From Nitzschia sp. pyKryTriq1 (Eukaryota; Bacillariophyta; Bacillariophyceae; Bacillariales; Bacillariaceae): a DNA stretch of 64,000 nt. The position numbers and the translations under genes were made by a program. Below the pieces are notes generated by a model. The model saw nothing but the letters and a program-made list of their open reading frames with translations. It was not told the origin of the DNA and made no database searches. Below are positions 44,642 through 55,675 of this stretch, piece after piece. Each line of letters opens with the position of its first letter. Within the stretch, counting starts at the first letter, position 1. The stretch is taken from assembly GCA_956465555.1 (NCBI GenBank), contig OY101126.1, positions 1,468,501 to 1,532,500 on the forward strand. The letters run 5' to 3'.

Positions 44642-45408
44642 TAGGCTAGTAGTAAAGGTGTCGATGATGTTTACTCGATCGAGTCGAATGTTTCCTCTCT
44701 ACTGATCGGTCAAGGTAGTAAGGACTTGTGGATGGAAAACACTCGAATTTGAGGAAAAATCGAGCTCCAGCAATTTCTATAAAACTAGTTGAAAAAGTTG
44801 ACGCCAGCACTGAAGTTTCGATACGTCGAAGAATTAGTGAATTCGGACCACTCCAAGGTGCCGAAATTGGCTTTCATAGCCCTCTCCAAAGTCGGTTCCC
44901 CATATTGGGACTACGGACGACGGCCAGCCGGCGTTGACTCCGTGTTATGGGGAAGAAAAAAGAAGACACGTCCGAACGTCGTACGTATTATTTTGACGAA
45001 AAGACACCTTTTAACGCGCGTGCAACAGCGCCCGCAACAATGCGAAAATCTGCCGCCGACAGACCAAGCGACAATACGACGAGAGCGAGAGGCCGACTGC
45101 CTGCGCTACCATACTATTGCTGGTACCAGTACGAATACGAACTGTACGGTACGAATCATCGTACTTGCTCCTACAGTACTGGTACGAGTAGCACAGCATG
45201 GACACATCATAAAACAAATGGCAGCACAACTTTTGATACTACTTACTTTGAAACTTGTTTCCTGCAATTGAAAGCCACGCTCCACAAACAACAAACAACA
45301 GAAAAAACAAACGACGAGTGAGTTCTTATCGCAGTTCTCCTGGTACAATTAGATCTACCGTACAGTAGTACAGTACGAGAAACGTACAGAGCGTTCGTAC
45401 ACAACAGT
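44642..45408. other. Intergenic region upstream of DGAT2
   Basis: No credible gene. Several open frames overlap in different phases without family resemblance. GTAC-rich sequence (TGGTACCAGTACGAATACG) lies at 45120-45190 and 45355-45400, just before the DGAT2 start. Confidence 0.45.
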
Positions 45409-46638
45409 ATGACGACCACGTCGCCACCTCAATCTCAATCCCAAAGTTCGTCGTCGTTCTACAAGCTCAACTTGGGCACTTTGCCCGATGATTTGTATTT
45501 CGATGACGTCCCCGTGGAAAAGTGGTTGGCCTTGGCCGAGCAGTCGCCATCTGTCGATGGTGCTGCGGCTGCGGCTGGATGTGTTGGATTTCCGCCCAAC
45601 TCCCTGAACCAGCTGGTGCCGCTCGAACCCATGGTCGAGATCGAACGAATCATTGGCATTTCCATGTACATGCTCGGAAACGTGCTTCCGTTTGCCCTGC
45701 CTCCTCTCATCGTGGGCGCATTTTACTCGGTGGTGGCTCGGTATGCGCTGTTTGCGCTCTTGTTCTATGCCGGATCTTTCATGACGGTCCATGCCGTATT
45801 CTTTCAGCCTTACTTTTTGAAACGGTACAAGCGCACTGCCAACATGAACCACAACAACGTCCGAGACAACCAATATCTGTACACGGAACGCAATTCCTGC
45901 AAGTATTTGAACACGACTGTCGTGTGGCCGTCTTCACTGCACGAGGGAGGAAAGTACAAGGACAAGCCAGTCATTTTCTGCATGGTCCCCCACGGCGTTG
46001 CTCCCTTTGGAGCGACGGCGTACCCTATGTGGAGCAAATTGTGGTCGTCGAAACTCTGTCATTGGACGTGCGCTCCGATCATTTTGCAATTGCCATTTAT
46101 CGGTTATTTTATGAATCAGATTGGCTACATTCCCGCCAAATCACAGCCGATCATAGAGACCTTGACGGGCACAGAGAAACAAGAATCGGTCGGCGTCTTT
46201 TTGGATGGCATTCACGGCATGTTTCAACCCCAGAATGGAATTGCTGGTAAAGAAGAAACTGCCTATTTAAAACAACGCAAGGGAATTGTCAAGATCGCTT
46301 TACGGGCGGGGGTGCCTATTATTCCCGTCTATGGATTCGGACACACGGCCATGTATACAGTACTCGTGGATCCGTTTGGCATTTTGGAATGGCTCAGTAT
46401 TCAATTGCAAGCTTCGCTGACTCCTTTTTATGGACGATGGGGGTGGTTCTTGGGACCACCCCGGCGTATTCCCGTCACTTTGTGTTTGGGAGAACCGATC
46501 GAATGTCCCCTCATTGCCGAACCCACCAAGGACGACGTCAATCGATATCACGCCGAAATGGTAGCAGGCTTTCAACAAGTCTTTCAACAACACAAGCATG
46601 CGTATGGCTGGGGAGACAAGACTTTGAAAGTTGTGTAA
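45409..46638 (+). CDS. DGAT2: Type 2 diacylglycerol acyltransferase (DGAT2/MOGAT family)
   Basis: Single exon of 409 residues. Hydrophobic helices lie at about 85-130 (MYMLGNVLPFALPPLIVGAF, then ALFALLFYAGSFMTVHAVFF). The acyltransferase core has MVPHGVAPFGA near 192, equivalent to the HPHG active-site motif although the first His is Val. It continues with LPFIGYFMNQIGYIPA, GVFLDGIHGMFQP, KQRKGIVKIALRAGVPIIPV and YGFGHTAMY. DGAT2 acylates diacylglycerol with acyl-CoA at the ER to make triacylglycerol. Diatoms have several DGAT2 paralogues. The V-P-H-G form could shift acyl or acceptor preference, so monoacylglycerol or wax synthesis cannot be excluded. Confidence 0.85.
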   Translation: MTTTSPPQSQSQSSSSFYKLNLGTLPDDLYFDDVPVEKWLALAEQSPSVDGAAAAAGCVGFPPNSLNQLVPLEPMVEIERIIGISMYMLGNVLPFALPPLIVGAFYSVVARYALFALLFYAGSFMTVHAVFFQPYFLKRYKRTANMNHNNVRDNQYLYTERNSCKYLNTTVVWPSSLHEGGKYKDKPVIFCMVPHGVAPFGATAYPMWSKLWSSKLCHWTCAPIILQLPFIGYFMNQIGYIPAKSQPIIETLTGTEKQESVGVFLDGIHGMFQPQNGIAGKEETAYLKQRKGIVKIALRAGVPIIPVYGFGHTAMYTVLVDPFGILEWLSIQLQASLTPFYGRWGWFLGPPRRIPVTLCLGEPIECPLIAEPTKDDVNRYHAEMVAGFQQVFQQHKHAYGWGDKTLKVV

Positions 46639-46771
46639 TAATATTGAATTATAGTAACGTCTGTATGAATAGAATGTAGTTCCCTTATTCTTGCAAGCTA
46701 CACGTTGTAGCTAGCTTCCGATAGTCATTCTTGCAGTGCGGAACGTATTCAGTAGTACGTGCTCGTCAGTG

Positions 46772-49700
46772 TCAGCGTATTCGTTGTCGACGCACAGAGC
46801 TCTGCCTCCCGCCTGTGCGGATCGATCCAAAAACCTGCGAGTAATATGCAACACATGTAGGATATAAAATTCGGATAACCCAACAAACAACAAAAGGTTG
46901 ACGCAAAAGGCTCATCCGGTGATGTGAGGGCGGAAGGGGGCTCGCTGTGCGAAACAGAAACACCAACCGACAAGGCACCGGTGAGTTCACACCGTCCCAT
47001 GCAATGTTCTCGACAAACTCAACCATTATACCGGTACTTACCCATCCCTTCCTGGAAGAAGTGCTACTCAAGGTGCAGCGACTGTCGTAGACTCCGTAGC
47101 CTTCGAACAATCGACCAGCTAGATACTGCCCGACCTCATCGCGACGAATCAAATGAGAGTCATTCTCATCGTCAGCGATGAGTGGGCAGGTTACCTGGGC
47201 AAGTACCAGATAGCCACCATAACTGGAAAGGCGTTGAAAGGAGAATGTTAGACCACTTGAATAGGACTAGCTAGAGTAGAAACGGAACGGCAGACGGAAT
47301 GGCAGACCGACTCTTCATCGTTGGCAGGAGTGTAGACGTCTAGAGAATACGTACCTAATTGCCCGGTTCGCCAACTTCTCGCTATTAAGAAGTACTGGAA
47401 TCTTTCGGGGGCTCTTTGTTGCCGATCCATCTGATGAAAATGTTGGAGAATAGGTACTGGTGAGAAATTGCAGGGTGATGGGAAGAAACGGCCAGAAATA
47501 TTGACTTACATTGGTACGACAAGTCGTACGTCAAGTCGTACAAAGACGAATTATTCAGTCCGGTGATGCCGTGATTGCCAAATCTCGGGGGTGGCGATGC
47601 ATTTTCGTTTAAAATGCAACGATAAAACATCGGCTTAGACGTGCCCTTGAGTCCACCCTGGGCCGTCAAGAGGAAAGAAAAGCTACCGTCATTGACATCG
47701 AGTAGCCTGAAGTCATCCACTAGATCTCTTACCAAAGTCCCACTTGGGACATTGTTGTCTCTTCCCATCTTGGTCGCTGTGGTGTAGAGATATCGGTATG
47801 ACAGATGTGAGAGCAAATTTGTCAGTGAGTGATACGATTCCGCTCTCTAGGAGTCACTTACTTGGCACAATATTCATATTGTGATCCTGAAAATAATCAA
47901 CGAATAAAGCGTGAGTCTGGCGAATTCAAAAAGAATCAAAGAAACGAAACCAGCAGGACTTGCCTTGTTTGAAACTATGAAGGTTAGCGGAGGGGCACAC
48001 ATCGGGCAATTTCGGTCCTCGCAATTCTGGGGGCACTCTCGGCCGCACTCCATGTTCATTTCAGCAAAAGCTTCCTTCACAGCTTTGACCTCTTCATTTT
48101 TAATGTTATCGAATGACCCCGTTGAGCCACCATCACGGAAAATAATTATCCGCTCTGGGACTGCATCCGCGTGGGCGAAGAAGTTCATCGCCAAATCCTT
48201 CACGAGCTCTTTGAGCACCCCGCTGTCGACCACATCTGATTTTTTTCCAGACTTCTGAAATTTCACACTCTGACCCATTTGCATTGGATGGTGTAGGCAA
48301 ACGGAGCCAGCAACAGCGGTCGTAGCCTCTGAATTGATCCGCCCATGACCGAGGCTGTAGCCTATGATGATAAGACAAAGCAACACGGCAATTAGCGAAC
48401 ATCGTCCCAAAAGACGTTAGCCTCTATTGACGAAAGCATACATCATACATGGAACTCACCGAAGATCATCGTGGGAATTTGAGTGACCCATTTCAGGGAG
48501 TCTTTCAATATCCACGCACAAGCTTCGTTTGCTTTGTTAAAAAGCTTGGTATTCACCTTCAGTGCGATGTTCGAACAGCTAGAAAGTACGTATTGGATTG
48601 GGTGAGAAAAATCAACGCGACTGTCAAAAAAACAAAATTGGCACTCACTACTGTTGTGTGGTCTTCTGCCTTTCAGCAGTCGCCCGGACAATGCACTGCG
48701 TATTGGTTGCCGCGTGAAGATCACAGACAGCCTTTACGCAGTTGTATAAAGCTGTTTCTACCTCGGGGAGGAAACAGAAGATCATGGAAGGGCATTCGAT
48801 TTGCCAGTCTTCAAGCTTGTGGTAAAATGTATACCCCGACACCTCGCTATGAGGAATGATCTGGTTCCAGCCATCTACTTTGAATCCTTTCGCTCCTAGA
48901 TCGATTGGTACTGCAGCAAATTTTAGATCGTGGAAAACAAGGTTCGCAAAGTCAACAAATGAAACTTACCGTCCCCTGGGACTTCAGAGGGATCAAGCCA
49001 CCTGCCGTCTAAAGTTCGGAATTGAAGTCTTGCAAAGGCTTTTTTTGTCGGGTCCTTTGCATTTGTTATTTCATGCGATGGCTCGGGAAAAGGAGGGATT
49101 CGATACCAATTTCCGTCGTCTTGAACAAGCCAGGCATTTTCGATCTGGCCGTCTGGACCAACGGCTGTGCCGTTGAACACAGTCCCTGATTCAAGGAAAA
49201 CTTTTTTTGCCCTTGCTTTTGCTTCTTTGAAGCTGAGATAAACAGAATCGGGACTACTGTGCCGATTCTGTATGATTAAGTTGTGCAAATGCGATCGACC
49301 TTGGTTCAATATTTTCATGCCGTGGCCCTCCATCGACTGGAAGAGGTCCCGCATGATCCGATCTGCAGTGATCCGACCAGATCCCCCGCAAAAGTCTATC
49401 ACCGCATAGGCTGGTAAATCGGCAGAACTAACGCAAGTGAAATGATGGTGTTAGTTGGATTTGCCGGTGATGTATTCGATCCCCACCAAGTTGAACTCAC
49501 CTATAAAATTTTTTATTCTTCAGGTTCCAGGAGCCTTTTGGCACCCCATCAAGGGTTTCATTCTTGAATTCAAGAGAAGGAGGAGGGAGTTGGACAGCTG
49601 GAGCATCTACCGGTTCTTCCTCAACATGAAGATGGAAATTTTCGAAGGTTCTCAACAAGCTATCCTCGCCACCCTCTCGGTACGCCATATTCTTAATGTC

Positions 49701-51632
49701 CCGCACGTGATGGATACGAGCTATTCCGGCATTGGCATCATGATATGCCAATACCTTCATCACCTTATCCGGTGCGTTTCCTCCAACACGAGAACGCTCC
49801 TGGAAGAGGAACTCAATCGGAAAATAGCCCGCTGCTCCAACGCAGATAATTGGCATGTTTGGAAATTCGACAGTGACATCGTAGATGTCCTTATAATAGG
49901 AGGCAACGTTGTATTCCTTGACCTCATCCCCCATCTTTTTTGGAAAGGTGTGCTCGTAACAAGACCACATGATTCGAGGTTCACTTGGTAGTGCTGCTAC
50001 CTCCTCCTTGGGGCCTCTTGGGGTACGGTATCTCATTTCTTGTCTAATCTTAGTACATATGCGGTACTCTTCAGTGTACCCAACTCGCTTTCCTTCCGCT
50101 CTGCGGCCTAGTAGATGTGAAATGGCAAGTGATAAAAAAGTTAGCTCACAATAGAATGACCTTGGGGGCTGCGAGAGGGATACGTACCTTGAACCCATGC
50201 TTCGCCCTTTTTGTAGACGACCTTAAAAGTCATTTTTGCGATTGCTTCTTCAATATTTTTTTTCAAAACTGGGTCGCTGATCTTGTTGTTGAGATCCCGG
50301 ATTGGGATCCCAACGATAGTTCTGTTGAACTTATCCAGGAGGGGGATGTCAGTGGAAAGATCGCCAGGTAGGCCTTGGCGATAAAACCAGTCGACTTTGT
50401 TGTTGATGGCCAACATAAACTTGCCATTGTTCCCAAATCGAGCTGACTGAGAAAGCCCAACGTATGGCGCAAAGGATCCTGGGCGTTCCTATGAATAATA
50501 GAAAAGGTGTCAGGATTATTCGGATCTTTCGAAAACCAAAGTGACAAGACGATATGCTTACGTAGTACGAGCCTAGTGGATTTCTTCCACTCTGTCTCAT
50601 GAGTTCGATTTGCCTCTGTTCTGGCAAAAAGAACGCCTCTGGATTCTTTCCTACGGCAAGGCAGCTGACGGTCAAGCCATGTTTGATAAGTATCTCAAGG
50701 CACTGCTTGATTTTGTCGCTCGTGGCTAGCTCGACTGGGGATGTCGGCTTGGAGAAAAAGATCCCCAGCGGGACGGCATCCGTATGGTGTAGTGTGACTT
50801 TGTAGCTTTGGTGTCGAGAACTCAATACTACAAACACTTCTTTGCTGCTAGTTTCCTCAAAGTTCCAAATTGGAACGGGAGAAATCCCAGTCTGTACGGA
50901 ATCAGTCTGGGCGAGACGGAAGATCGTAAGATCGTGAGAAACATATCTGAATCACCCAAGTAAACGCCCGAGCCCCGAGGCCTTTACGTACCGCTAGTAA
51001 AATGTTATATAAGTCCTTGATTTTGTTCGACAAGCGCAACAAAATCTCCCTTGAGTGTTCTGTGGACCCTGTTTCAATCATTTTCTTCTGAAAGCGCTCG
51101 ATCTTGGCTGGGTGGGCGTCCGGAACTGCTTCCAACGGCTGGTCCCGATCCTTGTCTTGTCTTCCCTTTTTGGGAGTAATGACAATCTGGTACTTGTACC
51201 AGACTGCATTGGGATCTTTTCCCAGGTAATTGACATTGAAAAGATTAGTCAAGACACGGAAGTCTTGGGGTACCCTAGGAACTGGGGGGCCTCGTCCACC
51301 ACCGCCGCCGCCACCGCCACTGCCGCCACCGTATCCACCGTATCCTCCGCGACCGCCTCCTCCATGATTAGGCCGCCCTCCTCCTCCACCTCCGCCTCCG
51401 TATCCTAAAATAAAAGAATAACAATGATACAAGTACCAGTATCAGCACCAGTACAGTGATTTAGAAATCGTTCATGTCAAGACTTGCCGCCATGCGAATG
51501 CGAATGAATTGGAACGAAGTCAGACATACCGCCACCTCCGCGCCCTCCGCCTCCTCCGCCACGGCCGCCGTAACCTCCGCCTCCAGGAGGTGGATATGGA
51601 GCATATCCTCTACCTCCGCCTGAATAGCTCAT
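46772..51632 (-). CDS. AGO: Argonaute, 14 exons, catalytic residues incomplete
   Basis: Exons: 51632-51530, 51404-50992, 50891-50562, 50488-50188, 50107-49501, 49427-48970, 48910-48649, 48578-48460, 48361-47964, 47886-47862, 47776-47510, 47430-47355, 47222-47042 and 46834-46772. This gives 1200 residues with all phases agreeing. A Gly/Arg/Tyr-rich N terminus (first 65 residues) precedes the Argonaute N domain. PAZ covers about 340-480 (VTVEFPNMPIICVGAAGYFP). MID has TNTQCIVRATAERQ and QQYCSNIALKVNTKL. PIWI has RIIIFRDGGSTGSF, LTFIVSNKDHNMNIVP and NVPSGTLVRDL. The first catalytic Asp (GADVTH in active proteins) reads GGYSLGH, and the final His/Asp position reads SEKL. RDG keeps its Asp. Slicing is therefore doubtful. 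The last exon is uncertain: another splice choice would end at 46711 with TARMTIGS. Lies directly downstream of the Dicer-like gene. Confidence 0.9.
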
Positions 51633-52016
51633 TGTTACTGCTCTTCTTCTTCTTTCTAAAGGATGAAATGAAATAATGAATAATGACAGCATCGCGTGTA
51701 TCGTGTCATAGTCTCGCTTCGTTTGCGGTCGCGATCTTTTGTTTTTACGAAGTACTGTACCATTTCGCCGCTCGAAAGATTCGATAATGACGCACGCATC
51801 GCGTGCGCGCGCACCTAAGTAACAGACGCCATACGCGGCGGGCTCTCTCTCTCTACTAGTAGAGAGTACATAAAAATAATAACAACAAGAAGCGATAGCG
51901 CAAGTAGAGTAATAATGAAAATAACGCGTGTCTCTACCGTAGTGGTCTCAGAGAATTAATAACAACAATAGTAAGACTGGTCAAGAAGGAATTTCGGGAG
52001 TAAAATGAAGATCTAA
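51633..52016. other. Spacer between Dicer-like and Argonaute genes
   Basis: A 384-bp gap between two minus-strand genes. It holds the Argonaute promoter and the Dicer 3' end. GCGTGCGCGCGC and TCTCTCTACTAGTAGAGAG palindromic tracts lie at 51790-51870. No gene. Confidence 0.6.
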
Positions 52017-55000
52017 TTAAGTTGTGGTTTTTCGCAGGCAGTTGGTGTTCCCTGTGCTGTAGTTTGCACATACTGTCGAAACATCACTGAAATGGAGCCG
52101 ATACTCTTCCGGAGTGAGAATCATGACCTCCTCCATTAGTGGGCGAATGGCATTGTTCCATGTAGTCTCGGACCCAACAGACAAGACTAGACCACCAACG
52201 ATACATTTGAACGAGAACTGCCAATCGTCTACAGTAGTCATGTTCAATTTTTTGTCGTTTCCGTAGAGTCGTCCCCCAGCCACTCCAGGGTATGTGGGTC
52301 CAGCACACTCTTCGCAGGCTAAAACTGGGTTCAAAGAAAGTAGCTGCTGTCTGCGGGCGTGAAAGGTTGCTGAGCCACCAGGCAATATCCAGCCTGCATT
52401 ACTTTCCCAATGCTTATGCCCAATGGCGTCAGCCGCGAGCACTATCTGCATTACTCGACCTCGTCCCGGGGGATTATCGTCGAACAGACACTCATGAAGG
52501 CCCCGTTTCAACAATATGTACACCAGAACGTCGTGGGTGAGTGCACATGCAAGAAGAAGATGCAAGTCGCTAGGCGTAGCGCTTGGGTTCAAGGCAAATA
52601 GATCCCTGCTCATATGAAGCTCAAGTGCGGTAGAACCAACGTGGAACAAATTGTCGCGTATCATACCGATGACGCCGAGTCTCTCTAGTATATCCTGCGA
52701 GTCGGGCAAAGCTTTGTCAGATCCGTCCAGATTGGCATCGAACAAAGCAATTGACAACAAAAGACTTCCTGTTTCCTCCACTTTAGGCAAATTGCTTAGT
52801 ATTGATAGCAGTTGCCGGGATTTGATCCCCAGTGTTTCTTTTATCGTAGGTAGGAGGACGTCAAATACAGTGTTGGCTTCGTGCAAACGCTCTTGCCACT
52901 CTGGATGGAGCCCAAAGTCGTACCCCTTTCCCAAGCAGAGACTGCAATGGCGGAACCACGACCCCCCACATCTTGGCGCTGTGTTTTGGTCAGTAGGTAT
53001 AGGGGGCTTGAGTCCCTCCAAAATTCCCACTACAATCTGGCCAACACCAACATCTCTGATCTCATCTTGCTCGTGAAGGTAGGCAGCTCCCAGAATACTT
53101 TCGACAATATTGCACAAGAAAGTGTCAGGAATTGCAAAAGAAGCCCAATCTTTCTTCCAAGGAATGATGCCTGCATGGATCAATCGGTCTAGCCCCGCAC
53201 GAAGAGCACAATCAACAAGAGCGACATTTTTCTTGGCCACCGTGCCATGGTCCTTGAGCTCGTCGTGTCCCCATTGAAGCTGGCAATTTCTAGCAAATAG
53301 GTTCAATGAAATCGCGTGATTGAGAACCCGATCACCAAGAAACTCCAACCGTTCGAAACGGCTTGTCGGGAAAACAGTCGTTGCTTCCGAAAGAAGATCC
53401 GTAAATGTATCGGTCGTGGTGACTTCTTGCCCAACACCCCGAAGATCGCCCACCAAAACTAAGTCTCTCGAGAACACGCTGGAGCCCAGAGCTGACGCTG
53501 CTTGTTTCAACTGCTGAGCTTTGGAATAATTTGTAATGACTGTCTCCAGGGATAACATGTAACTTTCCGCTGCTCCCACAGCAAATAAAAAATCTCGGGG
53601 CATCGGATCAAGACCACTGTCTCTTGATTCGCATGTCTTGTCTCCTTGGGGGTTAGACCGTGCAGTGGTCTTAAATTGAACCACTCTTTCAATGAGATCC
53701 CAATCAATTTTATTTTCATGCTGCAAGGAAGAGGTTTCCACCAGCGGGACAAAGGTGTAGTGCCGCCTTTTGTCTCCTTTCGATTTCAAGGCCTCCAGGG
53801 GGCAATTCGTGCCATAAAGTTTCCAGTGTGTGGTAATAGTGAAGAAATCCTCCAGTTTTGAGGCCACATTGTCATTGTCATTGTCATTGCCATTGTCGAG
53901 CGTGATAAGGTGGGGCTTACACAGCTTGACTGTATAGTCTGTCTCGCCATTTCCGAGCCGAAAGGAAGCTTGGAACTCCCGTGGATGATTATCTTTATCT
54001 CGGCCTCGGAGCTCCTCACAGTCCGGTAATAGTAGCCCAAGACTGCCGGTAGTGACAAACGGTACATCGACTTTATATAGTATGGCCTTTCCGTTGCTCC
54101 TAATGTTGCTAATTTTGGACGCATTCCAACAAGCCCAATGCGGCAATTCGAAGGCGCAGTGAAGATACGGAGGATCGCTCGCAAGCAGTTCCATCTTTTC
54201 TTCGAGCTCACAAAAAATGTTGGGAGTCTTGTCCTTGTCCTTGTCACTGTCACTGTCACTGTCCTTGTCCTTGTCACTGTCACTGTCACTGTCACTGTCC
54301 TTTTCCTTTTCCTTTTCCGTCTCCTGAAGCCTAGAGGCTAACTTCGAAATTGCCTTGTTCCGTGCCTCTGATTTGGTTGGCATCGGGTCGCTCTGGACTT
54401 TGATGGTAGCAGGAGTTCTGATCTCAATTTCGCAGACGACCAGGGTAGGAGATAGCATAGTATGACTGAGACTGCCAGCAAAATCTGGACTCTTTTGTGT
54501 GCGATAAACAATGTGGAGTTTTCGAATACCCAATCGATAAACCTCATGGATCCATGGTATTTTGTCGAGTTTCTTAATTTTCTTTTCGATGTTCATCTGT
54601 GGTGCTGTTGCTGCTGTTGCTGATGTTGTTACTGTGTTTGTTGTCTGGGATTCTCGAAAAAACGCGTCCTTCTTCCTTTTGCTCTTTGTCATTATTAATT
54701 GGTCTTCAGGGATTCCCTGGGGGCCAAAGCGTTTCCACAGAAAGCAGAAGGCGGCACTTCGTTTGGCATTCTTCTTGGTCCCGAAGTAGACGACGTCGTT
54801 GTTGACAACAAAATCGCCGAACCATTGCTGAGACAGTCTCGCCAAGTTCCGCAGATTACTCGTCTCGGAATCGATATTATCGGTATCGGTATCGGTCCTC
54901 CGCAACAAGGGAGAGGCTACGACGCTGGTGCCACTGGCCGACTGGTCGAGAGGACATTGGAAGGTGCAGCTCCAGTAGGTTTTCGTTTCCTTTTTGCGGC

Positions 55001-55289
55001 CGATACGATACCACTGAGGGGGCAGCCAGCAATTCGACATTCCCTCCAAATACTTTCGTTGCTGGTAGTAGTGCTGTAGCGTCATCAGCGGGTCGCCCCG
55101 TTTCGTGTAGAGTTCCAAGAGCCGGATAGCCTCGTCGACAGACTGAGATAGAGATTGAGACTGAGACTGAGACTGAGACTGAGAATCACTGAGTTGAGAT
55201 TCAGATGTCGGGTCTTTCTCACCATCTCCTGCTTCTAGTAGCGGTGTTAGCGACAGTGATGCGCGGGACACAAACAATTGCGGTTGCAT
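52017..55289 (-). CDS. DCL: Dicer-like RNase III (no helicase), second RNase III domain degenerate
   Basis: Single exon of 1090 residues. The N-terminal 60 residues are Ser/Gln repeats. Residues about 60-330 are of unknown fold. A Ser/Asp/Lys repeat follows at about 325-358, then a platform/PAZ-like region ending with HYTFVPLVETSS and KIDWDLIERVV (near 510-535), as in Dicers. RNase IIIa (about 610-770) has SRFERLEFLGDRVLNHAI with the catalytic Glu/Asp pair and IVESILGAAYL with the distal Glu. A second RNase III-like region (about 850-1050) has HVGSTALELHMSRDLF, where the catalytic Asp of FLGD is Ser. Its distal helix reads KCIVGGLVLSVG, lacking the Glu. Dicers cut dsRNA into small RNAs. With one live centre it may cut one strand per domain or act as a dimer. 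Argonaute follows 385 bp downstream on the same strand. Confidence 0.85.
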   Translation of the reverse strand: MQPQLFVSRASLSLTPLLEAGDGEKDPTSESQLSDSQSQSQSQSQSLSQSVDEAIRLLELYTKRGDPLMTLQHYYQQRKYLEGMSNCWLPPQWYRIGRKKETKTYWSCTFQCPLDQSASGTSVVASPLLRRTDTDTDNIDSETSNLRNLARLSQQWFGDFVVNNDVVYFGTKKNAKRSAAFCFLWKRFGPQGIPEDQLIMTKSKRKKDAFFRESQTTNTVTTSATAATAPQMNIEKKIKKLDKIPWIHEVYRLGIRKLHIVYRTQKSPDFAGSLSHTMLSPTLVVCEIEIRTPATIKVQSDPMPTKSEARNKAISKLASRLQETEKEKEKDSDSDSDSDKDKDSDSDSDKDKDKTPNIFCELEEKMELLASDPPYLHCAFELPHWACWNASKISNIRSNGKAILYKVDVPFVTTGSLGLLLPDCEELRGRDKDNHPREFQASFRLGNGETDYTVKLCKPHLITLDNGNDNDNDNVASKLEDFFTITTHWKLYGTNCPLEALKSKGDKRRHYTFVPLVETSSLQHENKIDWDLIERVVQFKTTARSNPQGDKTCESRDSGLDPMPRDFLFAVGAAESYMLSLETVITNYSKAQQLKQAASALGSSVFSRDLVLVGDLRGVGQEVTTTDTFTDLLSEATTVFPTSRFERLEFLGDRVLNHAISLNLFARNCQLQWGHDELKDHGTVAKKNVALVDCALRAGLDRLIHAGIIPWKKDWASFAIPDTFLCNIVESILGAAYLHEQDEIRDVGVGQIVVGILEGLKPPIPTDQNTAPRCGGSWFRHCSLCLGKGYDFGLHPEWQERLHEANTVFDVLLPTIKETLGIKSRQLLSILSNLPKVEETGSLLLSIALFDANLDGSDKALPDSQDILERLGVIGMIRDNLFHVGSTALELHMSRDLFALNPSATPSDLHLLLACALTHDVLVYILLKRGLHECLFDDNPPGRGRVMQIVLAADAIGHKHWESNAGWILPGGSATFHARRQQLLSLNPVLACEECAGPTYPGVAGGRLYGNDKKLNMTTVDDWQFSFKCIVGGLVLSVGSETTWNNAIRPLMEEVMILTPEEYRLHFSDVSTVCANYSTGNTNCLRKTTT
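54217..54320. repeat. Hexamer/18-bp repeats coding Ser-Asp/Lys-Asp run
   Basis: Repeated CTGTCA and CTTGTC hexamers inside the Dicer-like coding frame, encoding alternating SDSDSD and KDKD on the minus strand. In frame, so length can vary without breaking the gene. Confidence 0.9.
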
Positions 55290-55675
55290 GTTGTATTATA
55301 TTCGTATGAGTACTGTGTACTGTACGAGTACTTGGACCTGTACCGGGAACTAACACTAACACTAAAACACTAACACTCTGCGAGTACTATACATCTGTAC
55401 CTGGTACTGTACGAGTACATCGGAGAGTCATAAAAGTACAAGTACAAGTGCAGGTACAGGTACAGTAATTATGAATTATGCAAGATGCAAGATGCACTAA
55501 GATGCAAAATGAAATTCAGACAATGCAAATCTTCTCGTCAACAAACGCAATACTGCTGATAATGTATAAAATACGGGGTAAGTTGAGATGTCGGACACGT
55601 CCGACATCATTATTTATTCGATTAAGTCGGACACGACTGAAGGCGGAAACTATACTCGGAAGCTTGGAATCTTGT
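55290..55675. other. Dicer-like gene promoter and left flank of LTR remnant
   Basis: GTAC-rich palindromes at 55300-55460 sit just upstream of the Dicer-like gene. A hairpin GATGTCGGA-CACG-TCCGACATC (55587-55608) may mark the original 5' end of the LTR beginning TGTCGG at 55589. No gene. Confidence 0.5.

Noticed and set aside
44728-45321. Overlapping frames upstream of DGAT2
   Set aside because: The compositions differ from the real proteins of the window, there is no motif, and no frame is favoured over the others.
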